Assembly (NCBI GenBank): GCA_016699635.1
Contig: CP064983.1
Coordinates: 1,488,001-1,552,000, forward strand
DNA: 64,000 bases
Source of the DNA: Bacteroidota bacterium
Lineage (GTDB): Bacteria > Bacteroidota > Bacteroidia > AKYH767-A > OLB10
Direction of reading: 5' to 3'
Under the pieces are notes generated by a model. It was not told the DNA's origin and searched no databases. It was given only the letters and a program-made list of their open reading frames with translations. Positions 1-10,034 of the stretch are shown here, in pieces. How positions within the stretch are numbered: the first letter of the stretch is position 1; each line of letters opens with the position of its first letter. Made by a program: the position numbers and the translations under genes.

Positions 1-20
1 GTCCGTTTTAGCAATACATT

Positions 21-398
21 TTAGCAGAAAACAGAAATCAACCAGGTATAGAGTAATGCAACAACTATAGCTCCAGTAATAATATATAAAGCTCTCAAAC
101 GGTCTTTCTTTTTACAATGTCTGTCATCAATAGCATCAAGATTTCCAGGTTCGCGAAAATTATGCAGACTGAAAATCGCAAACAGCACGCAAAATCTGCT
201 AACAACTTCAACGAACAGAATTAATGTTGCTAATGTTGTCAGGTAAAGGAGATAAAAAATCCAAATGCTATGAATGAAATGAACAGTTATTGTTAATAAT
301 ATACTGATCAGTAGAAACGAAATCAGAAATTTTTGCCTTATTCTGATCTCAGCTTCACCTATGTTACAACACCCGGCTTTATACTGATTTGTGTACAT
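21..398 (-). CDS. Small integral membrane protein with Cys-Asn-Ile-Gly motif
   Basis: A 125-residue protein of unknown function. The N-terminus carries a short polar segment with CCNIGEAEIRIR, followed by two hydrophobic stretches (about residues 24-45 and 47-70), a polar charged stretch (about 75-102) and a final hydrophobic segment to the C-terminus. This predicts a three- or four-helix inner membrane protein. I have seen a similar Cys-Asn-Ile-Gly start in uncharacterised bacterial membrane proteins, but I cannot assign a role. It is transcribed away from the peptidase gene that begins about 120 bases further on, so it shares a divergent intergenic region with it. Confidence 0.6.
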   Translation of the reverse strand: MYTNQYKAGCCNIGEAEIRIRQKFLISFLLISILLTITVHFIHSIWIFYLLYLTTLATLILFVEVVSRFCVLFAIFSLHNFREPGNLDAIDDRHCKKKDRLRALYIITGAIVVALLYTWLISVFC

Positions 399-517
399 TG
401 TATCTATTATTAAACCTTAACATCAAAGTTCCATTATTGTTCTGTAAAAATATTGAATGAAGTGAAAATATTATAGACTCTCTTTATTTACTTTCACAGC
501 CAAAATAGGGAAAGAGA

Positions 518-1901
518 ATGATGAAAAAAACGGCAGTTATTTTTTTTTATTTTATTCAGTCAGTTGATAACTGTTTTTGGTCAGTCGCAGGATTCTTTGA
601 TGCTTCGAAAAATTTACAATGAATCGTTAGAGCACGGACAGGCATATAATTACCTTAAAGTGTTGTGTAAACAAATTGGACATAGGCTTAGCGGTTCACC
701 AGAGGCTGAAAAGGCAGTAAAGTGGGCCGAAAAATCAATGAAAGATTTTGGTGCAGACACGGTTTTTCTTCAGAACATCATGGTACCGCATTGGGTAAGA
801 GGTGAAAAAGAAAGTGCTTCTATAATTTCTTCAAAAAACAATCAGTCAACACCATTAAATGTGCTTGCTTTAGGCGGAAGTGTTGGAACAAATGGAAAAA
901 CGATTGCAGCCAACGTTGTGGAGGTAACTTCATTAGATGAGCTAGATAAATTAGGTACTTCAAAATGTGCAGGTAAAATAGTTTTTATCAATCAGCACAT
1001 GGATGCAACTAAAATTATGACATTTGATGCCTACGGACCTGCTGTTACTATTCGCTGGGCAGGAGCTAAAAGGGCTGCACCATTAGGTGCTGTGGCTGTC
1101 ATTATTCGATCAGTAAATCCTTCATTAGACGATTTTCCACATACAGGCACATTACATTATCCTGATACAATTAAAAAAATCCCTGCTTGTGCAGTAAGTA
1201 CAAATGATGCTGAAAAATTATCAGCAATGCTTAAAAGCGATCCGCAACTTAAAATAAAGCTGAAGATGAACTGTATGCAACTTCCTGATGCACCATCGCA
1301 TAATGTTAGTGGTGAGATAAAAGGCGCAGATGCAAATGCAGGATATCTAATTGTTGGTGGACATCTTGACTCATGGGATACAGGCGAAGGTGCACATGAT
1401 GATGGTGCAGGAGTGGTACAAGCCATGGAAGTATTAAACCTGCTTAAAAAAGCAGGTATTAAACCACGTCATACTATTAGGGCTGTTGCTTTTATGAATG
1501 AAGAAAACGGAGGAAAAGGCGGAGAGTACTATGCAAAAAATGCTCTGGAAAAAAACGAAAAACATATTGCAGCTATTGAATCTGATTGCGGAGGTTTTAC
1601 TCCAAGAGGATTCTTTTTACAAGGTGATTCCTTGAAAAAAGAAAAAATAAGGTCATGGAAAAATCTTTTTGAATCTTATCAGATTCACAGTTTTAATTTT
1701 GATGGCGGAGGTGCGGACATCGGTCATTTAAAAAATCAAAATACTTTTTTGTTAGGCTTGTTGCCTGACACACAACGTTATTTTGATATTCATCATTCGC
1801 CAAATGATGTGTTTGAACATGTTAATAGGCGCGAATTGCAGTTAGGTGCGGCAACTATGGCTGCGATGATTTATTTAATAGATAAATACGGATTGGAGTA
1901 A
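518..1901 (+). CDS. Secreted M28 family zinc aminopeptidase/carboxypeptidase Q-like (frameshifted signal peptide)
   Basis: A two-zinc exopeptidase of family M28, exported to the periplasm or beyond. Visible metal-site motifs are GGHLDSWDTG, HDDGAGV, NEENGG and IHHSPNDV, in the expected order and spacing over the last 200 residues. The continuous reading frame opens only at a TTG (564), inside what should be the signal peptide. Starting at ATG 518 or 521 gives MKKTAVIFF, and removing one T from the nine-T run at 540-548 joins this to ILFSQLITVFGQ, a classic signal peptide. I therefore place the real start at 518/521 with a one-base frameshift in this sequence. Its stop codon shares one base with the start of the next gene (TAATG), so the two are probably co-transcribed. 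Confidence 0.88.
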
Positions 1902-3040
1902 TGCTGTTGAAAGAAACTGAGCTGAAACAAAATGCAGCAGCTTATGCTGAACTGAAAAAGAATATTTCTTCTGAAACCACACCAATATTTTTTAGACAGA
2001 AAAAAGAGATTTTTTCTGATTATGATCTGGCGACACGCAGGGCTGCATATTATCGCTGGAAAAGCACAGAAAGCCTCGACAAACTCCTCATCGCCTTTGA
2101 GGCCAATGCAATTAAAGCAGGAATAAAAGTTTTATGGGCAGTTGATACTGCTCAGGCACATACGGAACTGAACGCTGTTATTGATAAATTTCAACAGCAT
2201 AAAATTCATATCCACACATGCTACAACGAGCTTGAAACGGAAAAATTAAATCAGCCTTCACCTAACAGTATTAAGAACAAAATAAGTATTTGTGATGCAA
2301 TTTTTGTTTCAGCCGAACCGGCAATGATTGCCTGTTTATCTGATAAAAATTTTTATGAAAGTGATGTAAAAATAATATTAGCATCGGTTGACAGATTGAT
2401 TTCTTCTGTCAATGAACTTGAGTTGCTTATGTCGCTACAATCGCTTCAAAGAAACAATCAAAGAGAATCTTTTTCTTTAATTTCTAATGCAGGAAATAAC
2501 AGCCATAAGCAGGAAGTTTATGTTTTGATTTTTGATAATGGAAGAAGCAAATTATTAGAGAGTCAGACAGAAAGGCAAATGCTACATTGCATTGATTGTG
2601 GAATATGTCAGACAGTATGTCCTGTAACAGAAAGTATTGGCACAACAGGAGGCAATGAAAATAATTACGGTCCGCCATCATATATCAGAGCGGTTTTTGA
2701 TGGTGGACAACGTGAATTTGGCCATTATGCCGGGCTATGCAATATGTGTGGTAAATGCAATGTACACTGCCCTGTACATATTGACTTTAAGAACTCTTTT
2801 CTACATCTGCGTCATGAGAATGTGCAGCAGAAACACCGTTCGCAGAAGGAGCGACTTTTTTATATGGTTTGGAAAAAAACGATGCTTAAACGAGAGTTTA
2901 TGAATTGGAAAACGGTTAATCCGTTACGTTATGCTGTAGAAACACTTTTTCTGAAATCAAAAACAGGAGTACGAAAACTTCCACAGCCTGCTGCCAAATC
3001 ATTTAATCAGATGTGGCGCGAAAAAATGGGAATGAAATAA
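1901..3040 (+). CDS. LUD-domain protein with two 4Fe-4S clusters (LutB-like)
   Basis: A 379-residue protein resembling the iron-sulfur subunit of LutABC-type lactate utilisation complexes. Residues about 60-190 look like the LUD domain. The C-terminal third carries two ferredoxin-type cysteine motifs, CIDCGICQTVCPV and CNMCGKCNVHCPV, each ending in the Cys-Pro typical of 4Fe-4S binding. In the family this subunit passes electrons during oxidation of L-lactate or a related hydroxy acid. The partner subunits LutA and LutC are not visible next to it, so the substrate is uncertain. ATG 1901 overlaps the stop codon of the upstream peptidase by one base. Confidence 0.75.
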   Translation: MLLKETELKQNAAAYAELKKNISSETTPIFFRQKKEIFSDYDLATRRAAYYRWKSTESLDKLLIAFEANAIKAGIKVLWAVDTAQAHTELNAVIDKFQQHKIHIHTCYNELETEKLNQPSPNSIKNKISICDAIFVSAEPAMIACLSDKNFYESDVKIILASVDRLISSVNELELLMSLQSLQRNNQRESFSLISNAGNNSHKQEVYVLIFDNGRSKLLESQTERQMLHCIDCGICQTVCPVTESIGTTGGNENNYGPPSYIRAVFDGGQREFGHYAGLCNMCGKCNVHCPVHIDFKNSFLHLRHENVQQKHRSQKERLFYMVWKKTMLKREFMNWKTVNPLRYAVETLFLKSKTGVRKLPQPAAKSFNQMWREKMGMK

Positions 3041-3061
3041 TTTTATTTCAGAATTTTTTTT
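3033..3061 (+). terminator. Likely intrinsic terminator after the LUD gene
   Basis: A perfect eight-base-pair AT-rich inverted repeat (TGAAATAA / TTATTTCA, loop TT) spans the stop codon and is followed by GAATTTTTTTT. It lies between two convergent genes. The stem has little G+C, so strength is uncertain. Confidence 0.5.
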
Positions 3062-4083
3062 CAGATCAGTACTTTAGCCTGCTTTTTGTAAACAGCATGT
3101 GCTTGTTTTTTAACACGCCCTTTGCGAAGTCGTTTTTGTTCTTCTTCAGGAAGGTTAATAATGGCTTTACATTCTGGAGTACAGCAACCTTCATAAGTTG
3201 CTTTACACGATTCGCATTGAATAAACAATAAGTGGCAATCATCATTTGCACAGTTTACATGTGTATCGCATTTGCCTCCGCATTGATGACACGTACTGAC
3301 AATTTCATCACTTATTCTCTCACCCATTCTTTCATCAAACACAAAGTTTTTACCCAGAAATTTATTTTCTAAATGTTCAGCATTTACTTCTCTTGCATAT
3401 TGAATGATGCCACCATAAAGTTGATTTACATCCTTATAACCATGATGCTTAAAATAAGCACTTGCTTTTTCGCAACGAATACCACCGGTGCAGTACAATA
3501 AAATTTTATTATCCTTATTATCCTTTGTCATTTCAATTGCTTGTGGTAAAGCATCACGAAATGTATCAGCATCGGGTTTTAAAGCATCTTTAAAAAATCC
3601 TACTTCACTTTCGTAATGATTTCGCATATCAATAACAATCGTTCCTGACTGTTGCATAGCCTCGTTAAATTCTTTTGCAGAAAGATGATTACCCACATTA
3701 GTAACATCAAATGTATTGTCGTTTAAACCATCGGCAACTATTTTTGATTTTATGCGAACGATAAGTTTGTAGAACGACTTGCCATTATCTTCAACAGCAA
3801 TTTTTAATGGCATATTCTTAAGCTGCTCCTGCGCTTCAAGATAATTTTTAAACAATTCCCAGTTTTGTTCAGGAACGCTTATTTGTGCATTAATGCCTTC
3901 GGCTGCTACATACACTCTTCCGAATATGTTTAAAGCTTCGAAGTCAATATAAAGACGATTTCGGAAATTTTCAACATCCTCAATTTTTAAATACCTATAG
4001 AAAGAAACAGTTTTCCTGTTAAATGTTTCTTCGGTAAGACGTTTTTTGAGGAGTTGCTTACTTACAAGGTTTCGTAATTGCAT
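3061..4083 (-). CDS. trhO: tRNA uridine(34) hydroxylase / rhodanese-family TrhO (YceA)
   Basis: A 340-residue member of the TrhO/YceA family, which hydroxylates U34 in tRNA anticodons. Residues about 10-100 form the N-terminal ferredoxin-like domain. Residues about 130-230 form a rhodanese domain whose active-site loop YCTGGIRCEKA holds the catalytic cysteine. The C-terminal tail is cysteine-rich (CHQCGGKC, then NCANDDC, QCESC and CCTPEC), a probable zinc-binding knob found in many family members. Length and domain order are normal. It converges on the LUD gene and is followed upstream by a small secreted membrane protein. Confidence 0.92.
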   Translation of the reverse strand: MQLRNLVSKQLLKKRLTEETFNRKTVSFYRYLKIEDVENFRNRLYIDFEALNIFGRVYVAAEGINAQISVPEQNWELFKNYLEAQEQLKNMPLKIAVEDNGKSFYKLIVRIKSKIVADGLNDNTFDVTNVGNHLSAKEFNEAMQQSGTIVIDMRNHYESEVGFFKDALKPDADTFRDALPQAIEMTKDNKDNKILLYCTGGIRCEKASAYFKHHGYKDVNQLYGGIIQYAREVNAEHLENKFLGKNFVFDERMGERISDEIVSTCHQCGGKCDTHVNCANDDCHLLFIQCESCKATYEGCCTPECKAIINLPEEEQKRLRKGRVKKQAHAVYKKQAKVLI

Positions 4084-4118
4084 GTTACGTGTTGTAATTA
4101 AACAGTTAGATATAATGA

Positions 4119-4358
4119 TTAACCTTCTTTGGTTTCTTTTTTCTTGATTTTATTGTAAAAAAAATAAAAGCCGACACCAACCATGACGTATGGAACAGCC
4201 ATTAAATAAAGTATTCCCTTATTGAGACCTTTACCGGCTTTGTATCCTTGTTCAACGCTGCTTTCTGCACCTGCCCTGCAAACGCTGCATTGTGCATTTA
4301 CATTTTGAAAGGTAAGTGCCGACAAGAATATAATTAATAAAATTAAAAGCCGTTTCAT
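4119..4358 (-). CDS. Small secreted/membrane protein with CSVC motif
   Basis: A 79-residue protein. A signal peptide or first membrane segment (MKRLLILLIIFLSALTFQ) is followed by NAQCSVCRAGAESS, then a single transmembrane helix (about 47-69) and a basic tail KIKKKETKEG. The paired cysteines right after the predicted cleavage site could hold a metal or form a disulfide. I do not recognise a named family. It starts one base before the infB stop codon region ends, so it is probably the last gene transcribed from the rimP-nusA-infB operon. Confidence 0.6.
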   Translation of the reverse strand: MKRLLILLIIFLSALTFQNVNAQCSVCRAGAESSVEQGYKAGKGLNKGILYLMAVPYVMVGVGFYFFYNKIKKKETKEG

Positions 4359-4359
4359 A

Positions 4360-7300
4360 TTATACAGTTAATGTTCGTTTAACGGCAACCTGCTCATAGC
4401 CTTCAATAATGTCGCCTACTTTAATGTCGTTATAACCTTCTATATTTAATCCACACTCAAATCCGGCAGAAACTTCTTTTACGTCATCTTTAAAACGTTT
4501 GAGTGATGCAAGCTTGCCTGTATAAGCTACTATACCATCACGGATAACTCTGATGGCAGTATTTCTTGTCATTTTTCCATCAAGCACCATACAACCTGCA
4601 ATAGTTCCAACTTTTGGTATCTTAAATGTTTCACGCACTTCAATATTGCAGACAATCTTTTCTTCAAACTCAGGTGCAAGCATTCCTTCCATAGCCGCTT
4701 TAATTTCATTAATAGCGTCATAAATAATGCTGTAAAGCCTGATTTCAATCTCTTCTTTTTCTGCAAGTCTGCGTGCATTTACTGAAGGTCGCACCTGGAA
4801 ACCAACAATGATGGCGTTAGATGCTGATGCTAAGAGAACATCAGATTCTGTAATGGCACCAACTGATTTGTGAATGACATTAACCTGCACTTCTGCTGTT
4901 GAAAGTTTAAGCAGCGAATCGGCAAGAGCTTCAATAGAACCATCTACGTCACCTTTTACGATTACATTAAGTTCTTTAAAGTTTCCGATTGCCAAACGTC
5001 TGCCAATTTCATCAAGTGTAATATGTTTGTGTGTACGAATACCTTGTTCGCGCTGTAGCTGCAATCTTTTGTTGGCAATTTCTCTTGCTTCTCTTTCATC
5101 ATCCATCACATGAAACTGATCACCACCTGTGGCGCACCATTAAGTCCAAGAATCAAAACCGGGGTTGCTGGTCCTGCATTATTTCTTTTATTTCCCCGTT
5201 CGTTGAACATGGCTTTCACACGACCACTATAACAACCGGCAAGTACTACATCTCCAATCTTCAATGAACCGGATTGAACTAATACTGTTGCAATGTAGCC
5301 TCTTCCTTTATCTAATGATGATTCTACTACAGTACCAATTGCATTTTTATTTGGATTGGCTTTAAGATCGAGCAACTCTGCTTCGAGTAAAACTTTTTCA
5401 AGCAACAAGTCAACATTCAGTCCTTGTTTGGCACTGATTTCCTGTACCTGAAATTTACCTCCCCAGTCTTCAACCAATATATTCATTTTAGAAAGCTGCT
5501 CCTTAATTTTTTCAGGATTAGCTCCCGGCTTATCAATTTTATTTATTGCAAAAACAATTGGAACACCTGCTGCCTGTGCATGGTTTATGGCCTCAATAGT
5601 CTGCGGCATTACGCTGTCGTCAGCAGCAATTACAATAATGGCAACATCGGTTATTTTAGCTCCGCGTGCACGCATAGCGGTAAATGCTTCGTGACCAGGT
5701 GTATCAAGAAAAGCTATTTTCTTACCACTGTCAAGTTGCACTTCATAGGCTCCTATGTGCTGTGTTATTCCACCGGCTTCACCTGAAATAACATTCGTTT
5801 TTCTGACATAATCCAATAAAGAGGTCTTACCATGATCTACGTGACCCATTACTGTTACAATCGGTGCGCGTGGTTTCAGGTCTTCTGGTTTATCTTCCAC
5901 TTCTTTAATGGCTTCCTGTACTTCTACAGAAACAAATTCAACAGTTGCACCAAACTCTTCGGCAACAACACTTAATGTTTCTGCATCTAAGCGTTGGTTG
6001 ATGGATACCACCATACCCAAGCTCATACAGGTTGATATAATCTGATTAATCGGTACACCGAGCAACTTCGACAATTCGCTGGCCGTTACAAACTCGGTTA
6101 CCTTAATCACTTTCTTTTCATTACTTTCCTGCTCAAGTTGTGATTGTAATTCTTCCTGAGCTTGTTCGCGTTTAAGTTTTTTAAGTTTAGATGATTTGGA
6201 CTTTCCTCCACCACTCAGTCGTGCTAATGTAGCTTTAATCTGATCCTGAATTTCCTTGTCGGTAACTTCAGGCTTAGCTTCTGCCGGTTTATTCCGGAAA
6301 TCATTTCTGCGTTTAAAATCACCATGTCCGCCACCCGGTCTTTGTCCGCCACCTGTACGTGGTGCACCACCCTGATGAGGTGGCCCACCTGCCTTTGCGA
6401 TGTCAACTTTCTTATCTTTTCTTTTTCTCTTTTTCTTTCTGTCGTCTTCTGATGATGTGGCAACAGGCTTTTTCTTAGGCGGATCAACAGGCAGGTTTAT
6501 CTTTCCAAGAATTGTTGGTCCTGTTAATTTCTCTCTGTCTGTTCTGAATAATTCCGGAGGTGTTGTATCATCAGCTTTTTGTTCAGCTTCTGTAGTATCA
6601 GTTTTGTCGGTTTCTTCAGTTACCGGAGTTGCGTCAATGACTACTTCGGGCTGTGTCTCAACAATGGCAATTGGTTCCTCCTCCTTTGTAACAGCAGCTA
6701 CTTCTTCAATTTGTTTTACCTCTTCTTCTTCTTTTTTCTTTGTGGTTTTCTTTTTCTTCGGTTCTTCCTCTATAGCCACAACTTCTGCTTTTTTCTTTGC
6801 AGTAGTTTTCTTTGGTTCTTCAGCAGTGCTATCTTCTTTCTTAAGCGTTTTTTTCTTTTTCTTTTCTGTAGCTTCAAGATCGATCTTACCTTGAATTTTA
6901 GGACCTTCAAGCTTACTTACTTTAGCTTTAACAACTTCAGGTTCTTTTGCTTTTTCTTTTGTTTCAACCGGTTTATCAACTTCAGCAACAGGTGCAGGTT
7001 CTTCTGCTTTAACAACCTTTGCTTTAGTTGTTTTCTCTTTGGTTTCTTTTGCTTTAGCAGTAGCTTGTTTTTCTGTTGCCTGTTGTTTTATGCTAAGAAG
7101 TTTATCTACCAATTCATCATCAGTTTCTGATTCAGAACCAGATTTGCCTGAATCATCTTTTACTTCAATGATGGTGTTTTCGCGTTTTTGTTTTTCGCGT
7201 GTAATCTCATTGGCTTCCTGACGTGCATGCATATCAGGTGCAAACTCTTTCGTCAGCAGAGAAAAAGCATCAGCACTGATTTTGGTGTTAGGGTTCTTTT

Positions 7301-7406
7301 CCACTTGAATTCCGTTTTTATTTAGAAATTCAATAATGTGGTCAATACCCACACCCAAATCTTTGGTGGCTTTACTTAAGCGTACGTCTTTTTTCTCGTC
7401 TGACAT
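4360..7406 (-). CDS. infB: Translation initiation factor IF-2 (one-base frameshift in this sequence)
   Basis: IF-2 is the GTPase that places initiator tRNA on the 30S subunit. The first 766 residues contain the N-terminal IF2 domain, a long Lys/Glu/Thr-rich low-complexity linker (about 90-400) and the G domain with GHVDHGKTSL (about 518), DTPGHEAF and NKIDKPG. The remaining 249 residues (domains III and IV) lie in another frame. At 5122-5126 the sequence reads GGTGGTGATC on the coding strand; one additional G gives GAPQVGDQFHVMDDER, the expected continuous protein of about 1,015 residues. Since infB is essential, a sequencing or assembly error is more likely than a true mutation. It is the third gene of rimP-nusA-infB. 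Confidence 0.95.
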
Positions 7407-7469
7407 TAAACAGTCTATGTTTTTATCTTAAAAATTAATAGCAGCATGCATATTGGCTGCAAATTTAGC

Positions 7470-8708
7470 TTATTCAAACTCTTCATTCAGAATTCTTACA
7501 ACTTCACGAATAGTTTCTTCTTCAAGGTCGGTGCGTTTTACCAAATCATCAATAGAGATGGCAAGTACATCCTTTGCTGAGTCACAACCGATTTTCTTGA
7601 ACTCCTCAATAATCCATGGTTCAATTTCATCAGTAAACTCATCCAAATCAACGTCTTCATCGTCTTCAACATCAGAATCGCGGTAAACATCAATCTCAAA
7701 TCCGGTAAGTTTACCGGCCAACTTAATGTTGTTACCACCTTTGCCTATGGCTAATGAAACCTGATCGGGTTTCATATATACAGCAGCTTTTTTAGTGTCA
7801 TCATCAAGCTTTATTTCAGAAATTTTTGCCGGACTCAAAGCACGTTGAATGTAAAGCGATAAATTGTTTGTGAAATTTATAACATCAATATTCTCATTGC
7901 GTAATTCACGAACAATACCATGAATACGCGAACCTTTCATGCCTACACAAGCACCAACAGGATCTATTCTGTCATCATACGATTCAACAGCAACCTTAGC
8001 ACGTTCACCAGGCTCTCGAACAATATTTTTTATTGTAATTAAGCCATCAAACACTTCAGGTACTTCAAGCTCAAACAAGCGTTCTAGGAATACAGGTGCT
8101 GTGCGTGATAAAATAATTTTTGGGCTTCCACCTTGCATTTCTACCCGAAGAACTACAGCTCTCACAGTATCGCCTTTTTTAAAGAAGTCGGCAGGAATCT
8201 GTTCGTTTTTAGGTAGTGACAATTCATTACCTTCATCATCCATTACCATTATTTCTTTTTTCCAAACCTGATAAACTTCACCGGTAACAATTTCTCCTAC
8301 GCGATCTTTATATTTCTGATAGATGGATTCTTTTTCAAGCTCCATAATACGGGCAACTAAATTCTGACGTGCAGCAAGCACCGCTCTTCGACCAAAGTCA
8401 TCAAGAAGAATCTGCTCTGTAACATCTTCGCCAACTTCAAAGTCTGATTCAATTTTTAATGCATCGCTCAATGCTATTTGTGTGTTGTCATCTTCAACCA
8501 TACCATCTTCTACAATGGTTCTGTTTCTGTACATTTCCACATCACCTTTATCGGTATTGATTACAACATCTACTTTGTTGTCTTCGCCATATTTTTTTCT
8601 GACCATAGCACGGAATACGTCTTCCATGATACTCATTAATGTGGCACGATCAATGTTTTTAGAGTCTTTAAACTCACTGAATGATTCTATAAGGACGGCA
8701 TGATCCAT
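7470..8708 (-). CDS. nusA: Transcription termination/antitermination protein NusA
   Basis: NusA binds RNA polymerase and modulates pausing, termination and antitermination. The 412-residue protein shows the N-terminal polymerase-binding domain (begins MDHAVLIESFSEFK), an S1 RNA-binding domain (about 130-200) and tandem KH domains with GMKGSRIHG and IGKGGNNIKLAG (about 230-345). It ends in an acidic stretch (DVEDDEDVDLDEF) and a helix-hairpin-helix-like tail. This is a typical length for Bacteroidota. It sits 12 bases after rimP and 63 bases before infB in the conserved ribosome-assembly and translation operon. Confidence 0.97.
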   Translation of the reverse strand: MDHAVLIESFSEFKDSKNIDRATLMSIMEDVFRAMVRKKYGEDNKVDVVINTDKGDVEMYRNRTIVEDGMVEDDNTQIALSDALKIESDFEVGEDVTEQILLDDFGRRAVLAARQNLVARIMELEKESIYQKYKDRVGEIVTGEVYQVWKKEIMVMDDEGNELSLPKNEQIPADFFKKGDTVRAVVLRVEMQGGSPKIILSRTAPVFLERLFELEVPEVFDGLITIKNIVREPGERAKVAVESYDDRIDPVGACVGMKGSRIHGIVRELRNENIDVINFTNNLSLYIQRALSPAKISEIKLDDDTKKAAVYMKPDQVSLAIGKGGNNIKLAGKLTGFEIDVYRDSDVEDDEDVDLDEFTDEIEPWIIEEFKKIGCDSAKDVLAISIDDLVKRTDLEEETIREVVRILNEEFE

Positions 8709-8720
8709 TGTATTGATGTA

Positions 8721-9176
8721 TTATTTAAATTCTAATTTAGTTTCTTTAATATTTTGCATCGGTAAAGTAGTTGTAAGTTGTTTTTCAACTTTTTTACCGC
8801 CTATTTTTTCTTTAATTGTTTCAAGTAATTGTAATTCCTGTTCGTTGGCATCAACAAGAATTCCGTTATGTTGCTTACCATCGTTAAGTATAATTTTTAC
8901 CGGACGACCTATTCGTCTTTTATACTGACCAATAACTTTCAGAGGCTGATCCATTCCCGGTGAACCTACTTCAAACTCTTTATTTTCAAACACACCTGAT
9001 GATTCCATCTCCTTGTAAAGATAACGATTGAGTAATACACATTCATCAATGGTTATGCCTGCCGGCTTATCAACCAAAACAGTTATTTTTCCGGGAGTAA
9101 CTTTTAAATCTACCAGAAACAGGTCCTTATCAGCAATATAGACCTTAATAAGTTCATGTATTTGCTCTGCAATCAT
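8721..9176 (-). CDS. rimP: Ribosome maturation factor RimP
   Basis: RimP assists 30S subunit maturation. The 151-residue protein shows the expected N-terminal alpha/beta domain, with LFLVDLKVTPGKITVLVDKP and the conserved EFEVGSPGMDQPL loop, then the C-terminal small beta-barrel domain (about 85-151). It is the first gene of the operon with nusA and infB. A terminator-like hairpin lies only about 20 bases upstream of its start codon, so the whole operon may be under transcriptional attenuation; this regulatory idea is my inference. Confidence 0.95.
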   Translation of the reverse strand: MIAEQIHELIKVYIADKDLFLVDLKVTPGKITVLVDKPAGITIDECVLLNRYLYKEMESSGVFENKEFEVGSPGMDQPLKVIGQYKRRIGRPVKIILNDGKQHNGILVDANEQELQLLETIKEKIGGKKVEKQLTTTLPMQNIKETKLEFK

Positions 9177-9194
9177 CTTTAATGGGTACTGAAT

Positions 9195-9217
9195 AAAAAA
9201 GGGGACATTGTCCCCTT
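9195..9217 (-). terminator. Terminator-like hairpin in the rimP-nusA-infB leader (possible attenuator)
   Basis: On the strand of rimP the leader reads AAGGGGAC, loop AAT, GTCCCCTT, followed at once by six Ts. This is a textbook intrinsic terminator with a GC-rich stem. No gene on this strand lies upstream for it to end, because the next gene upstream runs the other way. It sits between a candidate promoter and the rimP start. Confidence 0.7.
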
Positions 9218-9235
9218 CACTTACCTAATACGCCA

Positions 9236-9243
9236 CAAAAGTA
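9236..9243 (-). promoter_or_regulatory. Candidate promoter -7 box for rimP-nusA-infB
   Basis: The minus strand reads TACTTTTG, matching the Bacteroidota -7 consensus TAnnTTTG. Transcription would start about 60 bases before the rimP start codon. The -33 element is poor (T-rich, no clear TTTG), so this is tentative. Confidence 0.45.
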
Positions 9244-9311
9244 TAAAAAATAACTAAATATGAAATGAAAAGTATATTTTTACCATTGATAATACCTTAA
9301 ACCAAAATACT

Positions 9312-10034
9312 ATGGCAGATAACCTAAACATAGAGAAAGTCCTTTTTTTGGACATTGAAACCGTTCCACAGTTTGAATCTTATGGCAGTTTAAACAGTGC
9401 TGATAAAGAATTGTGGGATAATAAGGCACTTCATCTGAAGAAGACAGATTTTGATACAGCAGAAAGTTTGTATCCAAGAGCAGGCATTTATGCGGAGTTT
9501 GGTAAAATAGTATGTATTTCTGTTGGGTGGTTTGTGATTGAAAATAGTAAGAGAAACCTTAAGGTTAAATCTTTTTATAGTGATGATGAAACAAACTTAT
9601 TATTGAAATTCAGTGAGTTATTAAAAAACCAATTCAATAAATCATCACATTTGTTGTGCGCACACAATGGTAAAGAGTTTGACTTTCCGTATCTGTGCAG
9701 ACGAATGCTTTTAAACAAAATAAAAATTCCTGATATTTTAAATATAGGAGGAAAAAAACCTTGGGAGGTGCAACATTTAGACACTATGGACATGTGGCGT
9801 TTTGGAGATTATAAAAGTTATACGCCTCTGAAATTACTGACTCACATTTTTAATATTCCCAGTCCTAAAGATGAAATTGATGGCAGTGATGTATGGCATG
9901 TTTACTGGAAAGATAAAGACTTGAAAAAAATCGCAAAGTATTGTCAAAAGGATGTTGTAGCTGTGGCTCGATTGATCCTTGCATTTAAAAATGAAAGTGT
10001 ATTGAATGATTCGGAAATTGAAATTTTAAACTAA
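9312..10034 (+). CDS. Predicted 3'-5' exonuclease, PolB-type DEDDy
   Basis: A 240-residue stand-alone exonuclease of the DNA polymerase B proofreading type. Three exonuclease motifs are visible: FLDIETVP (Exo I, Asp and Glu, about residue 14), AHNGKEFDFPYL (Exo II, about 118-129) and YCQKDVVA (Exo III, Tyr-x3-Asp, about 214). These are the four acidic metal ligands and the tyrosine of the DEDDy class. No polymerase domain is present. In the family the protein is usually annotated as a predicted PolB-like exonuclease of unknown physiological role. Its last four bases overlap the end of the convergent methyltransferase gene. Confidence 0.85.
   Translation: MADNLNIEKVLFLDIETVPQFESYGSLNSADKELWDNKALHLKKTDFDTAESLYPRAGIYAEFGKIVCISVGWFVIENSKRNLKVKSFYSDDETNLLLKFSELLKNQFNKSSHLLCAHNGKEFDFPYLCRRMLLNKIKIPDILNIGGKKPWEVQHLDTMDMWRFGDYKSYTPLKLLTHIFNIPSPKDEIDGSDVWHVYWKDKDLKKIAKYCQKDVVAVARLILAFKNESVLNDSEIEILN

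Noticed and set aside
5106..5126. Programmed frameshift in infB
   Set aside because: There is no slippery heptamer or stimulating structure evident, and the same type of one-base break occurs in many unrelated genes.
6400..7130. Long Ser/Phe-rich open frames on the plus strand
   Set aside because: They are antisense shadows of the Lys/Glu-rich linker of infB and have no family resemblance.
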